Part shown: positions 1 to 10,102 of the stretch, one piece after another | Layout: each line of letters starts with the position of its first letter | Numbering within the stretch: the first letter of the stretch is position 1 | From: Lolium rigidum | Lineage: Eukaryota > Streptophyta > Magnoliopsida > Poales > Poaceae | Reading direction: 5' to 3' | DNA length: 64,000 nt | NCBI RefSeq assembly: GCF_022539505.1 | Contig: NC_061510.1 | Coordinates: 267,911,687-267,975,686, forward strand | Program-made: the position numbers and the translations under genes | The notes under the pieces: model-generated | What the model was told of the DNA's origin: nothing | What the model saw: only the letters and a program-made list of their open reading frames with translations | Databases searched by the model: none

Positions 1-97
1 CAGCGAGGACGAAGATTTTGACAACTGATTAGTATGTGTGTGTGTCGAGTTCGTGTGTCTAGCGGGTCATGTATCGACCCAGTGTTAAGTGCTTTGT

Positions 98-303
98 TCG
101 TGTGTGGGTGTAGTTCTTTAAATGTTTTGGTTCATCTGTGGGTGTATTTCTTTAAGTGTTTTGGTTCCTCTGTGGGTGTAGTTCTTTAAGTGTTTCAGTT
201 CGTGTGTGGATCTAGTTCTTTAAGCGCTTTGGTATGTGTGTGGGTCTAGTTATTTAAGTGTTTTGTACCGTGTCTGGGTCTTAAGTTCTTAAGTGTATCG
301 TTA
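98..303. repeat. Minisatellite, ~36-39 bp unit, about six copies
   Basis: Successive units share the core GTGTGGGTGTAGTTCTTTAA followed by a GTGTTTTGGTTC-like block. Unit length drifts between about 36 and 39 bp and the copies are diverged. Positions 1-97 are T/G-rich and look like a decayed continuation. No coding potential is seen. Confidence 0.7.
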
Positions 304-1180
304 TTGTGGGTCCCCCGGTGGGCATATGCCTCCCAGAGAGTTCCCCCTATACATCCAGAATTTTCCTAAGTGTAGGAATGCCATGTACGAGAAGCCGAAC
401 ACACCTGGGGGGAGCTTTGGATATAAAACCATCTCAAATCACTTTTGTGCATGACATGTGGACACACACAAGTTTTGGGGCCATTCCCACCCCCCAAGGC
501 TCGATTTCTGACGAAACCCTAGTTCTGTTGACCACGCGGTCTACCCCTTTGACTGCATCCCAGCGGGGGTCTCCCGGTGGGCATATGCCTCTATTTGAGC
601 TTGGTTAGGTCATAGGTAGATGTGGTAAAAAGGATCATCCCATATGATCTCAAGGTTCTCTCTGGTTCACCTCCCACAGAGTTCCCCACCTATACATCCA
701 GTATCTGCCTAGGGGTAGGAACCCCATGTCCGAGAAGCCGGACACACCTGGGGGTAGCCTTGGATATAAAACCATCTCAAATTACTTTTATGCATGACAT
801 GTGGACACACACAAGTTTTGGGGCCATTCCCACCCTCCGAGGCTCGATTTCTGACGAAACCGTAGTTCTGTTGACCGCGCGGTCTACCCCTTTGACTCCA
901 TCCCAGCGGGGGTCCCCCGGTGGGCATATGCCTCCATTTGAGCTTTTGGTTAGGTCATATGTACATGTGGTAACAATGATCTTCCCATATGATCTCAAGG
1001 TTCTCTCCGGTTCACCTCCAGGGAGTTCCCCCTATACATCCAGAATCTGCCTAAGTGTAAGAACCCTATGTCCGAGAAGTCGGACTGGGGGGTAGCATTG
1101 GATATAAAACCATCTCAAATCATTCTCCGATCCTCGATTTCTGGGAAAACCCTAGACCGGGGTCCCAGCGGGGGATCTAT
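304..1180. repeat. Tandem satellite-like repeat, ~343 bp unit, about 2.5 copies
   Basis: The landmark CAGCGGGGGTC-CCGGTGGGCATATGCCT recurs near 561 and 904, and a degenerate end occurs near 1165. Each unit also contains CATCTCAAAT, GACATGTGGACACACAC and GCTCGATTTCTG. The first unit lacks a block of about 85 bp present in the others, and the last is internally shortened. The short ORFs across it are by-products of the repeat. The unit size is like some Triticeae subtelomeric satellites, but I do not recognise the sequence as a named family. Confidence 0.75.
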
Positions 1181-1322
1181 ACCGCCCTTATACATATATA
1201 GATTTCCATCAAAGAGGTTCACCAAAATAGCAGTGAGGAAGAAATAAACAAATAAAAATGATTGTGATTAACAATTATATGGGTAATAATTATCTTTGTA
1301 CTAAAAAATATAAAAATATAAA

Positions 1323-1707
1323 AGGTGCATAAGTTGTGCCGACAGCCGTAGTTGTGCCGTGAGTAGCCGCCAGCACACCAGGAGAGGGGCCCCAGCAGTC
1401 AGTTGCTGTGCCGACGGCCGTAGTTGTGTCGTGGGCTACCGTCGGCACAGACTGGACGGCGCCGTGACATCCTAACGGCTGGGTCCGCCTGTCAGTTCGT
1501 GTGCCGACGGTGGCCTTCGGGCTCCACCTAGTTGTGCCGACGGCCGCATTTGCACCGACGGTGGCCGTTGGTGTACCGTGCGTTGTGTCGACGGCCGTGC
1601 TGTGCCGACGGTGAGCTCCGTCGCCGGAGGCCTCTGTGCCGACGGTCCCGACATTTGGCCGTGGGCACATCGTCTGGCCGTCGGCACACACCGTCTCTCC
1701 CGTAGTG
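1323..1707. mobile_element. CACTA (En/Spm) transposon terminus, truncated
   Basis: The block is packed with the subterminal motif GTGCCGACGG in both orientations, for example near 1339, 1411, 1501, 1535, 1586, 1637 and 1677. It ends at 1707 in TCTCCCGTAGTG, the inverted form of CACTACGGGAGA. The terminus and motif closely resemble those of the complete element at 16631-19306, so this is probably a remnant of the same family. No partner CACTA end is visible to the left, so the element is truncated or starts before the window. The 133-aa minus-strand reading frame here is made of repeat and is not a gene. Confidence 0.7.
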
Positions 1708-2250
1708 AGCGCGCAGAAATATTAGATATATGCATGACGGCATGACAGCACTCACCTTCTAGATGCTAGTTTCTTCCTCGTTACGACGGAAAACCATGCC
1801 ACGATTTCCGTCGATCTTCTTCTGTGACGTCTCCGTGGCTTTTGCTTTATTGCGGACGATATGATGTTGATTTTTTGCTGCTCGATTCCGTATGAAATCG
1901 TCGATTTTGTGCATGTGTTAACCTCGCGAGAACTCTCTCTCTCACACACACATACAATCACAAAGAGGAATTAAGTTCTGAAGAATTTTTCTCCAATTTG
2001 GACACGAAGAGCGCGAGTTGTTGTGACAAGGATAGCATCATATAAAAGACTAGTCTGACCATGGGATGAGCGGATGAATCAATCACGTCCTGACGCTCCA
2101 TGTCTACCTGTGCATTGGTAGAAATCTTCAAGGAAAACAGACACCTGTCGACTCTCGACGTCCATCAACAGTCGACTTGCCGCGCTCATGGCTGACGCCA
2201 GAGATCAGGGGCGAGACGGAAGGGAGCGCTCGTTCATTACCTGCCGGTAG
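1708..2250. other. No recognisable gene
   Basis: Mixed-composition DNA between the CACTA terminus and the LINE. It contains a short CT/CA-rich simple stretch near 1930-1955. I see no gene and no clear element boundary. Confidence 0.5.
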
Positions 2251-2263
2251 ATCGTCAATGAAA

Positions 2264-2765
2264 GTATCGATCATATTTTTGTACACTGCTCGATGGCTAG
2301 ATATGCCCAGGGGTTGTACAATGTGCTTTTGATATCAAGACTGATTTTAAATCAGTTTCTAACGTTAGTTGGGTGTTTATGTTTCCGCCTAGTGTTAGAG
2401 GTTTAGTGGCAACCAGTATTACTGCGGTAATGTGGTCTTTATGAAAAACTAGAAATGCTGCTTTTAATAATATCTTTCCGTATGATCCGACTAGTGTAAT
2501 TGCTCAAACGGCTCATTGGATGGATTCCGTAATAAAAGGCCGTGTGCATCATCATGATGCAGAAGCCGGGGTTCCATTCCCCATTTCGAAAAAAAAAATT
2601 TGGATGGATTCCTGGGCTATTCTTCAGATCAAAGGTCCACGAGGCTTGCAACGCAGAGGAGCAAGAACGCTGTGGCAGCTGAAATCTTCAGTAAGAAGAA
2701 GGGATGGGCGCCGGTGGTGCTCAGACTTGCCAGGTGAAGTGTGCGGGAAGAAAAAGAAGTACTAG
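2264..2765 (+). pseudogene. C-terminal remnant of LINE ORF2 (reverse transcriptase zinc-binding region)
   Basis: Reading from 2264 gives SIDHIFVHCSMARYAQG, a match to the zinc-binding tail that follows LINE-type reverse transcriptases in plants (H-x3-H-C spacing), then AVMWSL-stop-KTRNAA where a tryptophan would be expected before KTRNA. A basic, lysine-rich stretch follows up to the stop at 2763-2765. Only the last part of ORF2 is present; the endonuclease and catalytic reverse transcriptase domains are missing because of 5' truncation. At least one frameshift and one in-frame stop make it non-functional. Confidence 0.65.
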
Positions 2766-3128
2766 AAGAAGAAAAATATAAGAAGAGTATCAGTAGGGGA
2801 GGACCTTGAGGAAGAGCATGATGGTGGACACAGTTTGTTGTTTTTAGTTGTCTTTATGTTGCCTGGAGGTAGAAGTTTTAATTTTCTATATGTTGCCTCG
2901 AGGTGAAAGATCTAGATGTGAGCTGTAGAAGTTTTAATTTTGTGTATGTTGCCTGGAGGTGAAAGATCTAGTTGTGAGCTGGGGCGGTTGTTCAAAAAGT
3001 TTTAGTAGTGTTCTTAAGTGTGCGGATTGGAGGAACCGTAAAGATTCAAACAGATAAACAGATGATGTTGAAATGGTTTCATTCCGGCAATGAAATCGGG
3101 GGCTGTGCTCCTTAATTCGAAAAAAAAA
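2264..3128 (+). mobile_element. 5'-truncated LINE (non-LTR retrotransposon) with target duplication and poly(A)
   Basis: The 13 bp direct repeat ATCGTCAATGAAA flanks the block at 2251-2263 and 3129-3141, and a run of ten A residues (3120-3129) sits at its right end. This is the signature of target-primed reverse transcription. The 5' part encodes the extreme C-terminus of a LINE ORF2 protein, and the rest looks like 3' UTR with an internal duplicated GTTGCCTGGAGGTGAAAGATCTAG block (about 2863-2980). It is oriented plus because the poly(A) is at the right. Confidence 0.82.
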
Positions 3129-3141
3129 ATCGTCAATGAAA

Positions 3142-4936
3142 CTATAATATGTTCGACATACATCGTCCTTCTGCGAATAGGCTCACCAGCACAACACCGG
3201 GGAAATGTAGGCTTCCAGCTCTAGAAGACCAAATTGACATGATATCATTACATCCTTTTCTCCTACAGTATAAGGTATGATGTGACCGATGATTAGATGC
3301 ACGGTCTTTCATTAGTTAATGCCTTGCCGGCATGTCCAAGCGATTGCAGCTCGCTCCTCCTTGTCGAGAAGTCGACGGAGCTACAGATATTACTCTGCTG
3401 TCCATTTCCCCTCTGCTGGAGTCTTCGCCAGTTTGTCAGGTGAGAGTGTTTTACTTCCTCGAAACGACTTCACCGTGTTTTACTTCCTCGAAACGACTTC
3501 ACCGCGGGAGAAGAGATTTGAGAGAGAGGTCACTTGGATGCCAAGGTAAAATGATGAGCGGCTAGCTGATTAAACGACAACGATGTGTGGTAGGTTAATG
3601 TGGTGACAGGCTTGAGTGGACATAGCTCCTGGATCACTTTCCACTTTCCAGGTACTCTGGAGGACAGGTGAAGTGTTGATCAGCTTCCTCCCAGCATGTG
3701 TTCTTGTTCCTCGATGGTGGATGGTGGGCGGTGTGCTCACATTCAGATAGTTTTGTGAATACCGTAAGGTATATGCTCAGTGCCAAACAGCCGTGCATTT
3801 CCTCCTGACACGATTGGATTTGTGATTCATGAGTCATGATACATTTCCTATATGGCACAGAAGTCTCGGAGGGACAATGTAGCGTGAAATACATTTTTTT
3901 CACCAGAAAACATAGTCTTCTTTTTTAGATCACATGCAGGCACTATTTAAACGGAGTTGTCAGAAAGCAGTTTTTCAGGTGCATTTGCAGGCCCATAAGA
4001 AGGCTAGACAAACCAAATATGTTAACAACCCACACAGTCCAATACTCCGTATGTAGCATGAAATGGACTGACGCGGCCCATTACAGCCAATTTTCTGTTA
4101 TTCAAGCAAACATTGATGCGGCCCATTGCAAACAATCTTCTGTTCTTCAAGCAAAGCCGTGATCATCTGCTAAAACAAATTCCCCTCAATTTTTTATTAG
4201 TTGCAAAAGCAAGTTTCTCTCATTTTTTCTGCCAAAACAAATTCCTCAGTTGCTCGTTGCGTGTCTCCTCATTTTCTTTAGAAGATCAGGATATATTATA
4301 TAAGTTCACAAGAGATACAAAGGACCCAAAACTTGATGAAAAATACATCGAGGTTCTTGGACAACCTAACGATCACTTCCAACGCCATAGTGAGTCACCA
4401 ACACGATGATGCCGCCACTCCCTTACCGGAGCCGGGTTGGCGTTGTTGATGGCGGCAAGAAAATCTTCGTGCACGGCCCTCAAGGACCAGCACACCTAGA
4501 GTGTGCTGAAGTCGCACCACTAAACTCTCAAATCGATTTGAATCTCCTGACACCAAATATGCACGTGTAGATAAATACGAGATCCGTCGCGCCGTGGGAG
4601 CAGCGACTAGAAGATTTTCTGCCCTCCTTAACACCACCGGTAAGATCGCTGGTGGACAAGGAGATGGAGAAACCTTATTCTCCTTCTTAAAAATAAATGT
4701 AGCCATGGCCACCGTAACCGGTTAACAAACTCTAACTTTAAAGGTCCAACTACATCGCCAAGAGCCGGAGTAAGTTCCCCACACTTTCCCGCCACCGAAG
4801 TGGCAAGCAGAGCAGACGGAGACCCATAGATGTGGGACAAAGACGGAGGAGACAGGCGGTGGCTAGGGGTTTCTCTTTTTCGGACAGTGGTGCCAGTGCA
4901 TCTTCCTTATCTGTTGGACATCGAAGTTTCACGGAG
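3142..4936. other. Mostly unannotated sequence, low-copy or unclassified repeat
   Basis: No ORF with convincing coding character is seen. A perfect 29 bp tandem duplication containing TTACTTCCTCGAAACGACTT lies at 3446-3503. The GC-rich part at about 4390-4936 continues past the copia insertion at 9738 and reads like part of a dispersed repeat, but I cannot classify it. Confidence 0.45.
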
Positions 4937-4941
4937 CGGAA

Positions 4942-5106
4942 TGATAAACTATGTATTGTACTAGGATTAGATTAGAGTTTGGTATGGTTACGTACATAAC
5001 CTGCCGTGTGTTGTACTCCTTGTAACACCCATATAAATACCAACGCCGGCCTTGCTGAGAGCTGTGCGCTTTACCCCTACGTCAATACAATCTACAGATT
5101 CGTTTA
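4942..5106 (+). repeat. 5' LTR of the copia element
   Basis: It starts TGATAAACTATG and ends GATTCGTTTA. It contains a TATAAATA box at 5032-5039, about 25-35 bp upstream of a likely transcript start. It is very short for a plant copia LTR. No difference from the 3' LTR is seen. Confidence 0.93.
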
Positions 5107-5118
5107 TGGTATCAGAGC
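5107..5118 (+). promoter_or_regulatory. Primer-binding site (initiator Met-tRNA)
   Basis: TGGTATCAGAGC directly abuts the 5' LTR and is the standard plant copia minus-strand primer site. It fixes the LTR end at 5106. Confidence 0.92.
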
Positions 5119-5254
5119 GTAGGTAAAACCTAGCTCACGACTTCCGCCTACTTGAGATCGAGATCGAGATCGCCATGACTACTTCCGGTCTCTCGGTCAC
5201 CAGCTCCGGTACTGCCGCCCCTTTTCTACTGCATCGTCTTCCTTTGCTGGTTCG

Positions 5255-6658
5255 ATGATGAGCAGGGGCAACATCATGGCGTCAAGGATCCCGACCTCCC
5301 CAATAAGTCTGGCAAACCAGATCACGATTCGTCTTACCACGGACAACTACCTCTACTGGCGCACTCAGGTTGCCCCCCTCTTGAGGAGCAATCTCTTGTT
5401 CGGGTTCGTCGATGGCAGTCTACCGTGTCCGTCCGAGCAGATCGTCAATCCAGCGGTGAACTCCGAGGGCGGTGCTGCCCCTACCATTACCAATCCTCTC
5501 TATGCTGCATGGCACCAGCAGGATCAGGCAATCCTCTCCGCCCTTGTCTCTTCGCTTACCGAGGGAGTCATTGGCATGGTGATGCTCGTTCCCACCTCGC
5601 AAGAGGCATGGGAAACCTTAGAGGCGAGTTTTTCCTCGCAATCAACGGCACGGGTCATGCAAATCCGCACGGCGCTGTCCAAGCTTAAGAAACACGACTA
5701 CCCCAATGTCACTGCTTACTTCAACAAGGTGAAATCCCTGGCTGATGTTCTGTCATCAATCGGGCAGCCGTTACGTCCCGAAGAGTTCAACACGTTTCTG
5801 CTTGCTGGCCTGGATAGTGACTACGACGCCCTCGTCGATCGCGTCTCCGCCCGTCCTGCTCATGATCCGCTACCTGTACGTGACGTGTACGCCCAGATTC
5901 TGAACGTTGAGCAACGTGCCGAGGCGAGGCGCGCTGAGATCGGCGCCGATATCCATCATGCCAACTACAGCGCTCGTCCGTCCCCGGGTGGTCGCACCAA
6001 CTACACTGCCCCGTTCCAACCTCGTCCAGACTTACAGCAAGGACAGGGCAAGCCTTCTTACCTAGCGTCATCATCAAACAGCACGAGGCGCAATGATCAG
6101 CAAGGCCGCTCTACAGGCAGCTCAGGAGGTACACGCCCCATATGCCAGATTTGTACAAAACCTGGTCATGTCGCATCCTGCTGCTTTAAGAGGTACCAAA
6201 AAGATTATCTTGGTGCTGGCAATGATGGTCGCAACATGGAACGTCAACTTGCTGCTCTCTCTGCAACACACACTGGTTCTACCTCATCATATCCGGTTGA
6301 CCCTACCTGGTACGCAGACACGGCAGCAACATACCACTTCACCAACGACCTCGACAAACTTACAGTGAAAGAGCAATACCATGGCAATGTACAAGCCGCC
6401 AATGGTACAGGTATGCGCATTACACATATTGGTCAATCCATAATTCCTACATCATCTCATTTTTTACATCTCAAAAATATCCTTCACGTACCCTCCATTA
6501 CTCGTAATCTCCTATCGGTTAAAAGATTTGCTTATGATAATAATGCTTTCTTTGAATTTCATCCTTGGTATTTTCTTATTAAGGACCGGGCCACCAGGGA
6601 GGTTCTTCTTAGAGGGGATGTCGTGAAGGTCTCTATAATCTTGATGTGTCAGCCATAA
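5255..6658 (+). pseudogene. Copia gag and protease region
   Basis: This open frame of 467 codons has an N-terminal copia-type gag region (about residues 20-230, including NYLYWRTQVAPLLRS and TFLLAGLDSDYDALVDRV), then a CCHC zinc knuckle CQICTKPGHVASC near residue 300. The aspartic protease motif follows as WYADTAATYHFT near residue 355, with DTA in place of the more usual DSG. The natural start is probably the ATG at 5175, which a small frameshift separates from this frame. The frame ends too early because an extra base near 6615-6620 moves the following integrase into another frame. Gag coats the RNA in the virus-like particle, and the protease processes the polyprotein. Confidence 0.85.
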
Positions 6659-7560
6659 AGCGAGCCTTCAGCAGCCTCAAGGTGTCACATGATCAGTGGC
6701 ACTCGCGTTTAAGACATCCAGCCACACCAATTGTTCAGCATATCTTACGTAGTCATGAGCTTCCATCAGTGTCAGTTAATAAAGCTGTAGTTTGTGATGC
6801 CTGTCAGCAGGGCAAGAGTCATCATTTACCCTTTTCTTTGTCTACTCGTGTTACTACTTCACCCCTTGAGATTATATATTCAGATGTATGGGGACCTACC
6901 CAAACTTCAGTTAGTGGTCATCAATTTTATGTGAGCTTTGTTGATGCTTACAGTCATTTTACATGGCTTTATCTCTTGAAACATAAATCTGATGTCTTCC
7001 AAAATTTTCTTCAGTTTCAAAAACATGTTAAACGTCTACTCAATAAGAAAATCATACATGTCCAAAGTGATTGGGGTGGCGAGTATCATAGATTGAATAA
7101 ATTCTTTGCTGACATTGGTATATAACATCGAGTCTCATGTCCTCATACTCACCAACAAAATGGTACTGCTGAACGAAAACACCGTCATATTGTAGAGACT
7201 GGTCTCACCCTTTTAGCTCATGCGTGTGTTCCTTACAGTTATTGGAGTGATGCTTTTTCTACCGCTGGCTTCCTCATCAATCGACTGCCTAGTCGTGTTA
7301 TTAACATGCAAACACCCTTAGAGCGTGTCTTAGGTGAAACCCCTGATTATACTTTCTTTAAGGTGTTCGGGTGCGCTTGCTGGCCACATCTTCGACCATA
7401 CAATAATCGCAAACTACAATTCCGCTCCAAACAATGTGTTTTCCTTGGTTACAGCTCCCTACATAAAGGTTACAAGTGTCTCCACATTCCTACAAATCGA
7501 GTATATATTTCGCGGGATGTTGTGTTTGATGAGACTGTCTTTCCTTTCTCTCAAACCTCC
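6646..7560 (+). pseudogene. Copia integrase (GAG-pre-integrase and DDE core)
   Basis: The zinc-binding pre-integrase region shows WHSRLRHP and CDACQQGKSHHLPF. The catalytic core shows SDVWGP (first D), VQSDWGGEY (second D) and NGTAERKHR (E). The TAA at 7123-7125 lies between the second D and the E, where the flanking frame remains open, so it is a point nonsense change, probably from CAA. The C-terminal region continues through TPLERVLGETPDYTFFKVFGC, typical of copia integrases. The normal product inserts cDNA into the genome and makes the 5 bp duplication; this copy cannot encode a full protein. Confidence 0.88.
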
Positions 7561-8594
7561 TCGCATTCCACTTCACCGTCATCATCCACTTCTCCATTAC
7601 TTTCTGACCAATTTGTTGATGCTGCGTATACTCCGTTGCTTTTGGCTAACCATGGTGCAGGAGTGGGACGCGGGGCTCGTCTTGAATTACTGGACGAAGA
7701 AACTGAATGTGGTCACGTTGATGATGTTGCTGCTACCAGGGACGTTGATCACATGCATGTACTTAATGAGAATCATGCAACCGGGGCCTCTGCCAACCCA
7801 AGTAGTCACCCAAGCAGTCCGGCCACTTCAATTGACCGGAGTAGTCCGGCCACTACTATTGGTCCGCGCAGCTTGTCCTTGCTTGGAATAGAATCGCCTG
7901 CGGCTCATTCTCCTGGGTCCGTGGTCTCTACGACTGCGGCAACAGATACATCTACAGCCCCTACGACTACGGCAACAGATACGTCATGTACACCATCGAT
8001 TGATGCTGGGCCAGTCCAGCCTCCGCCTGCTCGTCCTGGAGTGACGACCCGCCTGCAACGAGGCATTCGCCAACAGAAACATCGTACGGATGGTACCGTT
8101 GCGTGGAATACAACCAGGACAACTGATCCTACCCTGCTGACTACAGAACCTTCTGATTTTCGTTCAGCTCTTTCGTCTCCACACTGGCGTACCGCAATGG
8201 AGGTTGAGTTTGCTGCTCTTCAGCATAACCGAACATGGCGATTAGTTCTACCTCGTTCTGACGTGAATATTATCGATTGCAAGTGGGTCTTTAAAATTAA
8301 AAGAAATGCCGATGGTTCTCTTGACAGATACAAAGCACGTCTTGTGGCAAAAGGGTTCAAGCAGTGATATGGACTTGATTATGAGGATACTTTCAGTCCT
8401 GTTGTCAAACCCACTACCATCCGTCTTTTACTGTCCATGGCTCTTACCCAGGGATGGCATCTCCGTCAGCTTGATATCCAGAATGCTTTCTTACATGGTG
8501 TTCTTGAGGAGGAAGTATTTATGAGGCAACCTCCTGGTTTTGAGGATCCAGCTCACTATGGTTACTTGTGTCGACTTGATAAAGCTCTTTATGT
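7560..8594 (+). pseudogene. Copia linker and N-terminal half of reverse transcriptase
   Basis: A Ser/Thr/Pro-rich linker (about 7560-8090) is followed by the start of reverse transcriptase: WRTAMEVEFAALQHNRTW, then CKWVFKIKRNADGSLDRYKARLVAKGF. TGA at 8365-8367 interrupts the frame inside the conserved KARLVAKGFxQ block, probably a CGA to TGA change. The frame then reopens through [11 protein letters not shown], the block with the first catalytic aspartate. At about 8590 the sequence jumps from LDKALY directly into the YVDD-type block, so some 50-80 codons usual between these motifs are deleted. Confidence 0.85.
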
Positions 8595-9567
8595 GTGGAT
8601 GATATTATTGTGGTGAGCTCGTCATCTGCTGTTGCTGGTCGCCTTGTACATCAGCTTGGTTCGTCCTTTGCTCTTAAGGACCTTGGCCCCCTACATTATT
8701 TTCTCGGTATTGAGGTACATCGACACGGTTCTGATGGTCTTCTTTTGAGTCAATGCAAGTATGCGTCCGAGCTCTTACAGCGTGCCGGCCTTCAGAAGTG
8801 TACTCCTATGTCTACTCCTATGGTTCCTTCTGATAAGCTCTCAGTAATAGATGGTACTCCACTTTCTGCTGAGGATTCTACTCGCTATCGTAGCATTGTT
8901 GGGGGCCTCCAGTATCTTACTATGACACGACCAGACTTATCATTTGCGGTGAATAAGGTGTGTCAATATCTTCATGCTCCTCGGTGTACTCATTGGTCTG
9001 CGGTCAAGCGCATATTACGCTATGTGAAGGCTACTATGTCTCATGGTTTATTATTGCGCTCTTCTTCCACTACTCCAGCTCTCCCGTCCGCCTTTTCCGA
9101 TGCGGACTGGGCTGGTAACACCGATGATCGGCGATCAACGGGGGGTTTGCTGTGTTCTATGGAGGTAATCTTGTGTCCTGGAGTGCTAGAAAGCAGGCTA
9201 CGATATCTCGGTCCAGATCTGAATCCGAATATAAAGCACTTGCAAATGCTACTGCTTGAACTTATTTGGGTACAAGCTCTTCTTGGTGAACTTGGAGTGT
9301 TACGTGAAGAGTCCACCTATTTTATGGTGTGATAATATTGGAGCTACATATCTCTCTTCTAACCCGGTTTTTCATGCTCGTACAAAACATATTGAGATAG
9401 ACTTTCACTTTGTTCGAGAACGGGTTGCCCAGTAGTTGCTTCAGATCAGATTTATCTCCTCCAAGGATCAGTTAGCTGATATCTTCACCAAACCTCTACC
9501 ACTACCTTTATTTACTATGTGTAAACGCAATCTCAATCTTCATGGATCAGTTGAGATTGAGGGAGGG
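8595..9567 (+). pseudogene. Copia reverse transcriptase C-terminus and RNase H
   Basis: It opens at the VDDIIV catalytic block, then shows LKDLGPLHYFLGIEV, YRSIVGGLQYLTMTRPDLSFAVN and the RNase H start [17 protein letters not shown]. Single-base indels near 9140-9150 and 9258-9262 scramble the RNase H frame. The ending ADIFTKPLP is still readable near 9478 after a stop near 9433. RNase H removes the RNA template during cDNA synthesis. This fragment is not translatable as one protein. Confidence 0.85.
9551..9567 (+). promoter_or_regulatory. Polypurine tract of the copia element
   Basis: TTGAGATTGAGGGAGGG lies directly against the 3' LTR and is the expected plus-strand primer. Confidence 0.85.
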
Positions 9568-9732
9568 TGATAAACTATGTATTGTACTAGGATTAGATTA
9601 GAGTTTGGTATGGTTACGTACATAACCTGCCGTGTGTTGTACTCCTTGTAACACCCATATAAATACCAACGCCGGCCTTGCTGAGAGCTGTGCGCTTTAC
9701 CCCTACGTCAATACAATCTACAGATTCGTTTA
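9568..9732 (+). repeat. 3' LTR of the copia element
   Basis: It is identical by eye to the 5' LTR over all 165 bp. CGGAA (9733-9737) follows and matches the pentamer before the 5' LTR. Its TATAAATA box lies at 9658-9665. Confidence 0.93.
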
Positions 9733-10019
9733 CGGAAAGCACTAAATCAGACTGCTACGGGGAGAAAGACGGCAAGCTGTAGTGCATGTCACAGAATGCG
9801 AGTCACAAGCTCACAGAACACACTGGAGAGGAACGCGTGACCAACCTACTGTTTTATCGTCGCCATTGACTGTCGTGTCAACGGTCAACTATTGAAGCGA
9901 CAGTAGCTAGGAAGCAGGTACTCCTCAGCCCTCACGCACTGACGCACTCGGTTGTTCCAGCGCTTCGATCACCTGCTTACTAGCTAGCTCTTACGTACCT
10001 CGCGTCTTCCGGGGAGTTC

Positions 10020-10040
10020 TTCCCGTATATTATGGCCCCT
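10020..10040 (+). promoter_or_regulatory. Possible TATA box of the secreted-protein gene
   Basis: GTATATTATGG lies about 75 bp upstream of the ATG at 10103. That fits a transcript start near 10055-10065 and a short 5' UTR. It is a weak match and is given only for its position. Confidence 0.4.
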
Positions 10041-10102
10041 GCCATCCTGCTGCGCCACCTCAATTCAAAGTACTCACACCTCCCATCATCGAGCATTCCA
10101 CC

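Larger units (their letters stand above)
4942..9732 (+). mobile_element. Ty1/copia LTR retrotransposon, complete ends, internally defective
   Basis: Two 165 bp LTRs (4942-5106 and 9568-9732) are identical by eye and flanked by the 5 bp target duplication CGGAA (4937-4941 and 9733-9737). The 5' LTR is followed at once by the primer-binding site TGGTATCAGAGC, complementary to initiator methionine tRNA. A purine-rich tract precedes the 3' LTR. Domain order is gag, protease, integrase, reverse transcriptase, RNase H, which is copia order. The LTR termini are TG...TA instead of TG...CA. The reading frame is broken in several places, so this copy could not supply its own proteins. Confidence 0.95.

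Noticed and set aside
306..1095. Two plus-strand frames of 100 and 157 codons with repeated wording
   Set aside because: They are translations of the 343 bp tandem repeat; codon position shows no bias and the frame breaks between units.
1290..1755. Arg-rich minus-strand frames of 75-133 codons
   Set aside because: They are translations of the CACTA subterminal GTGCCGACGG repeats.
4395..4932. Possible exon of a host gene just left of the copia element
   Set aside because: GC-rich and open in several frames, but there is no start context, splice pattern or domain, and the wording looks like a dispersed repeat.
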